The notes beneath the pieces are model-generated. The model made no database searches, was not told where the DNA came from, and saw only the letters and a list, made by a program, of their open reading frames with translations. DNA of 7,183 bases from CAZCQG01 sp964500775 (lineage in GTDB: Bacteria; Campylobacterota; Campylobacteria; Campylobacterales; CAZCQG01). Position numbers and translations under genes: made by a program. The stretch is taken from assembly GCA_964500775.1 (NCBI GenBank), contig CAZCQG010000071.1, positions 1 through 7,183 on the forward strand, in the 5' to 3' direction. Below are positions 5,881 to 7,183 of the stretch, piece by piece; the stretch's first letter is position 1, and each line of letters begins with the position of its first letter.

Positions 5881-7134
5881 TTGAAACATCTAGCGATCAT
5901 CACCCACAATATGAGCTTCGGCGGCGTGCAGCGTGTGGTGAAGAATCTCATCGACGGATTCTGCGGGGAATATGGAATCACATTGGTGCTCTTTGAGAAG
6001 AAGCCCATCGAGTTTGCTTTGCCCGCAAACGTACAGGTGGAGTATCTCGCGGAGCGGCGGTTTGATTACGGTGCTTTGATGGCGCGAAGCGAAGCAGAGA
6101 TTCTCACTTTCGGTCGGGAGCTGTTTGCCTTTCGCGTCGAATCTCTATGCGCGGTTTTGGAGCGGTTGCAGCCCGACATCCTCCTCTCCCACGAAGACTA
6201 CGACAACCTCGTGACAATGGAATCCTTGGCACGATTGGGGCTGAAAACCCCTGCGATTCTCACCTCGCACATCTTTTTGGAGAGCTACAAAGCAAAGCCC
6301 ATCCACCTTATGGATTGGGCATTTTACGAATCGGGCATCAAAAAGCACTACAAAAACGCGCAGGTCGTGGCGGTGAGTAGCGGTGTAGGCGCAGGGCTGC
6401 ACGCCCTAGGCATAGCATCAACTATCATCCCAAACGGCGTAAACATCGCCGAAGCAAAAGAAAGGGCGAAAGAGGGTATTGCGGTGCAGTTTCAAAATAG
6501 CTCTTCTCAACAAGAGTTGCCGCACGACGGGTGCCCCGAAACTTCGTACTTCGACCCGTCGGGGCAAATTGTCTCGTCGAGCTGTTTTGAAACTGCGTAT
6601 GAACCCTACATTTTGTGTATCGGGCGGATAGAGTTTTCGCAGAAAGGGCAGGACGACCTCTTCAAAGCCTATGCCAAAATTGCCGAGCGGATTCCTCATA
6701 AGTTGCTTTTTGTGGGCGAAGGAAAAGACAAAGCGAAACTAGAATCGCTAGTGGCGGAATCAGGACTAAATGAGCAGGTGGAGATTCTCGGATTCCAAAA
6801 AAATCCGTTCGCGTTTATGAAACACGCCGCATTGGTAGCTTTTCCCTCTTATTTTGAGGGGCTACCAAACACGATACTCGAAGCCCTCGCGGTGGGTGCA
6901 GCGATAGTGAGCTACGACTTTGAACCCAGCGCGCGGGAGATTTCGGAGGATGGGAGATATTTTCCGCTGATTCCGAGGGGGGATGTTGATGGGCTGGCGG
7001 AGAAGTTGGAAGCGATTTTGAGCGATGCGGCAACACTAGAATCGTGGCGGAGTTTGTCAAAGGAACGGGCGGAGGCGTATGGGTTGGAATCTATGCTTGG
7101 GAAGTGGCGGGAGATGATAGATGCAAGCGCATAA
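5881..7134 (+). CDS. GT4-family glycosyltransferase carrying an in-frame palindromic insertion
   Basis: This 417-residue GT-B enzyme opens with LAIITHNMSFGGVQRVVKNL (4-23), the usual glycine-rich acceptor-domain start. The hinge marker is IIPNGVNI, then ILCIGRIEFSQKGQDDLFKA begins the donor domain (244 onward), LLFVGEG follows, and the EX7E site is complete in SYFEGLPNTILEALAVG (E326, E334). All core elements of an active retaining glycosyltransferase are present. Between NGVNI and the donor domain lies a linker of about 50 residues, much longer than usual. Residues 202-239 of it are encoded by a 111-base inverted-repeat element (6486-6596) of exactly 37 codons; without it the linker would have ordinary length. 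The gene starts without spacing after the methyltransferase and overlaps mutY by 14 bases. Sugar and acceptor are unknown. Confidence 0.88.
   Translation: MKHLAIITHNMSFGGVQRVVKNLIDGFCGEYGITLVLFEKKPIEFALPANVQVEYLAERRFDYGALMARSEAEILTFGRELFAFRVESLCAVLERLQPDILLSHEDYDNLVTMESLARLGLKTPAILTSHIFLESYKAKPIHLMDWAFYESGIKKHYKNAQVVAVSSGVGAGLHALGIASTIIPNGVNIAEAKERAKEGIAVQFQNSSSQQELPHDGCPETSYFDPSGQIVSSSCFETAYEPYILCIGRIEFSQKGQDDLFKAYAKIAERIPHKLLFVGEGKDKAKLESLVAESGLNEQVEILGFQKNPFAFMKHAALVAFPSYFEGLPNTILEALAVGAAIVSYDFEPSAREISEDGRYFPLIPRGDVDGLAEKLEAILSDAATLESWRSLSKERAEAYGLESMLGKWREMIDASA
6486..6596. repeat. 111-base inverted-repeat element inserted in frame in the second glycosyltransferase gene
   Basis: The left arm GCAGTTTCAAAATAGCTC (6486-6503) pairs with GAGCTGTTTTGAAACTGC (6579-6596) at 18 positions, 17 Watson-Crick and one G-T wobble. 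Between them lie two further 8-base stems that exclude each other: CGACGGGT 6525-6532 with ACCCGTCG 6554-6561, and TGCCCCGA 6532-6539 with TCGGGGCA 6559-6566. The outer arms span exactly 37 codons, and the frame is open across the whole element, giving a polar peptide rich in Ser, Gln and Glu. No second copy is visible in this window and no clear target-site duplication could be identified. Size, structure and in-frame placement recall Rickettsia palindromic elements; that this one is mobile is inference. Confidence 0.7.
6832..6868. repeat. Imperfect hairpin within the EX7E region of the second glycosyltransferase gene
   Basis: TTGGTAGC (6832-6839) pairs perfectly with GCTACCAA (6861-6868). 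An inner stem CCCTC (6844-6848) pairs with GAGGG (6856-6860), with a TTTT bulge on the left side and a 7-base loop. It lies in a highly conserved coding segment, so it may be a chance result of codon choice. No T-run follows that would make it a terminator. Confidence 0.35.
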
Positions 7135-7183
7135 AACCTTGCTAAACTGGTATGCCAAACACGCCCGTCACGATCTCCCTTGG
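7121..7183 (+). CDS. mutY: A/G-specific adenine glycosylase, N-terminal 21 codons (3' end outside window)
   Basis: An ATG at 7121 opens a frame to the window end encoding 21 residues, including LLNWYAKHARHDLPW. This matches the start of MutY, where the W-Y/F...R-x-LPW(R) segment begins the helical glycosylase domain that removes adenine opposite 8-oxoguanine. The family's helix-hairpin-helix and 4Fe-4S parts lie beyond the window. The start overlaps the last 14 bases of the glycosyltransferase gene, so it is probably co-transcribed with the glycan operon. GGCGGGAG at 7107-7114, six bases before the ATG, can serve as ribosome site. The call is good for so short a fragment, because the LPW motif is characteristic. 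Confidence 0.75.
   Translation, partial: MQAHKTLLNWYAKHARHDLPW

Noticed and set aside
6145..6402. Opposing and overlapping open frames inside the second glycosyltransferase
   Set aside because: They are shadows of a well-supported glycosyltransferase frame with no start signals of their own.
1..7183. CRISPR array, tRNA, rRNA, integrase or insertion sequence
   Set aside because: No regularly spaced direct repeats, cloverleaf, rRNA-like sequence or transposase/recombinase motif was seen; nearly all bases are in assigned genes.

Overview
The window looks like a chromosomal segment of a Campylobacterota-type (epsilonproteobacterial) genome, possibly Helicobacter- or Wolinella-like. That reading rests on tight gene packing, frequent short overlaps, AAGGA-type ribosome sites, TTG starts, and a protein style familiar from that group. 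No marker fixes a genus, so the taxonomy is an inference. Most of the window is a surface-glycan or glycoconjugate locus, with a small toxin-antitoxin/nuclease cassette on its left side. All seven complete larger genes can be assigned to a family, and no gap without a gene exceeds about 80 bases. I see no tRNA, rRNA, CRISPR array, insertion sequence or integrase.

Left region (1-1775, + strand). The window opens with the C-terminal end of a gene resembling polysaccharide deacetylase-like proteins. It is followed by three genes chained by 8-base overlaps: an MNT-family minimal nucleotidyltransferase (MntA-like antitoxin, GSX10DXD), a HEPN protein (HepT-like RNase toxin, RX4HXY), and a 301-residue HNH endonuclease with a CxxC...CxxC zinc-binding core. 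MNT and HEPN form a recognisable type VII toxin-antitoxin pair. The translationally chained HNH nuclease is the unusual part and makes this a candidate three-gene defence or stability cassette. A 21-codon reading frame overlaps the MNT start codon by ATGA.

Middle region (1768-3977, - strand). Two genes are coupled by an ATGA overlap: a protein of the coenzyme F420 hydrogenase/dehydrogenase beta-subunit family with two 4Fe-4S motifs, and a class I SAM methyltransferase with an N-terminal zinc-ribbon-like CxxC/CxxC pair. The methyltransferase gene ends tail-to-tail inside the 3' end of the HNH gene. Such F420-beta-like proteins are often found in exopolysaccharide clusters.

Right region (3978-7183, + strand). 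A 78-base divergent promoter region leads into a tightly packed operon: a GT4-like glycosyltransferase (TTG start), a class I SAM methyltransferase, a second GT4 glycosyltransferase (TTG start) and the first 21 codons of mutY. The glycosyltransferases probably add sugars to a surface glycan and the methyltransferases may decorate it.

The most distinctive DNA-level feature lies inside the second glycosyltransferase. A 111-base element (exactly 37 codons) is bounded by 18-base inverted arms and sits in frame between the two Rossmann-like domains. It resembles, in principle, the in-frame palindromic elements known from Rickettsia. The sequence also has far more GAATC/GATTC than GAGTC/GACTC (48 to 1 by hand count) and few GATC sites.
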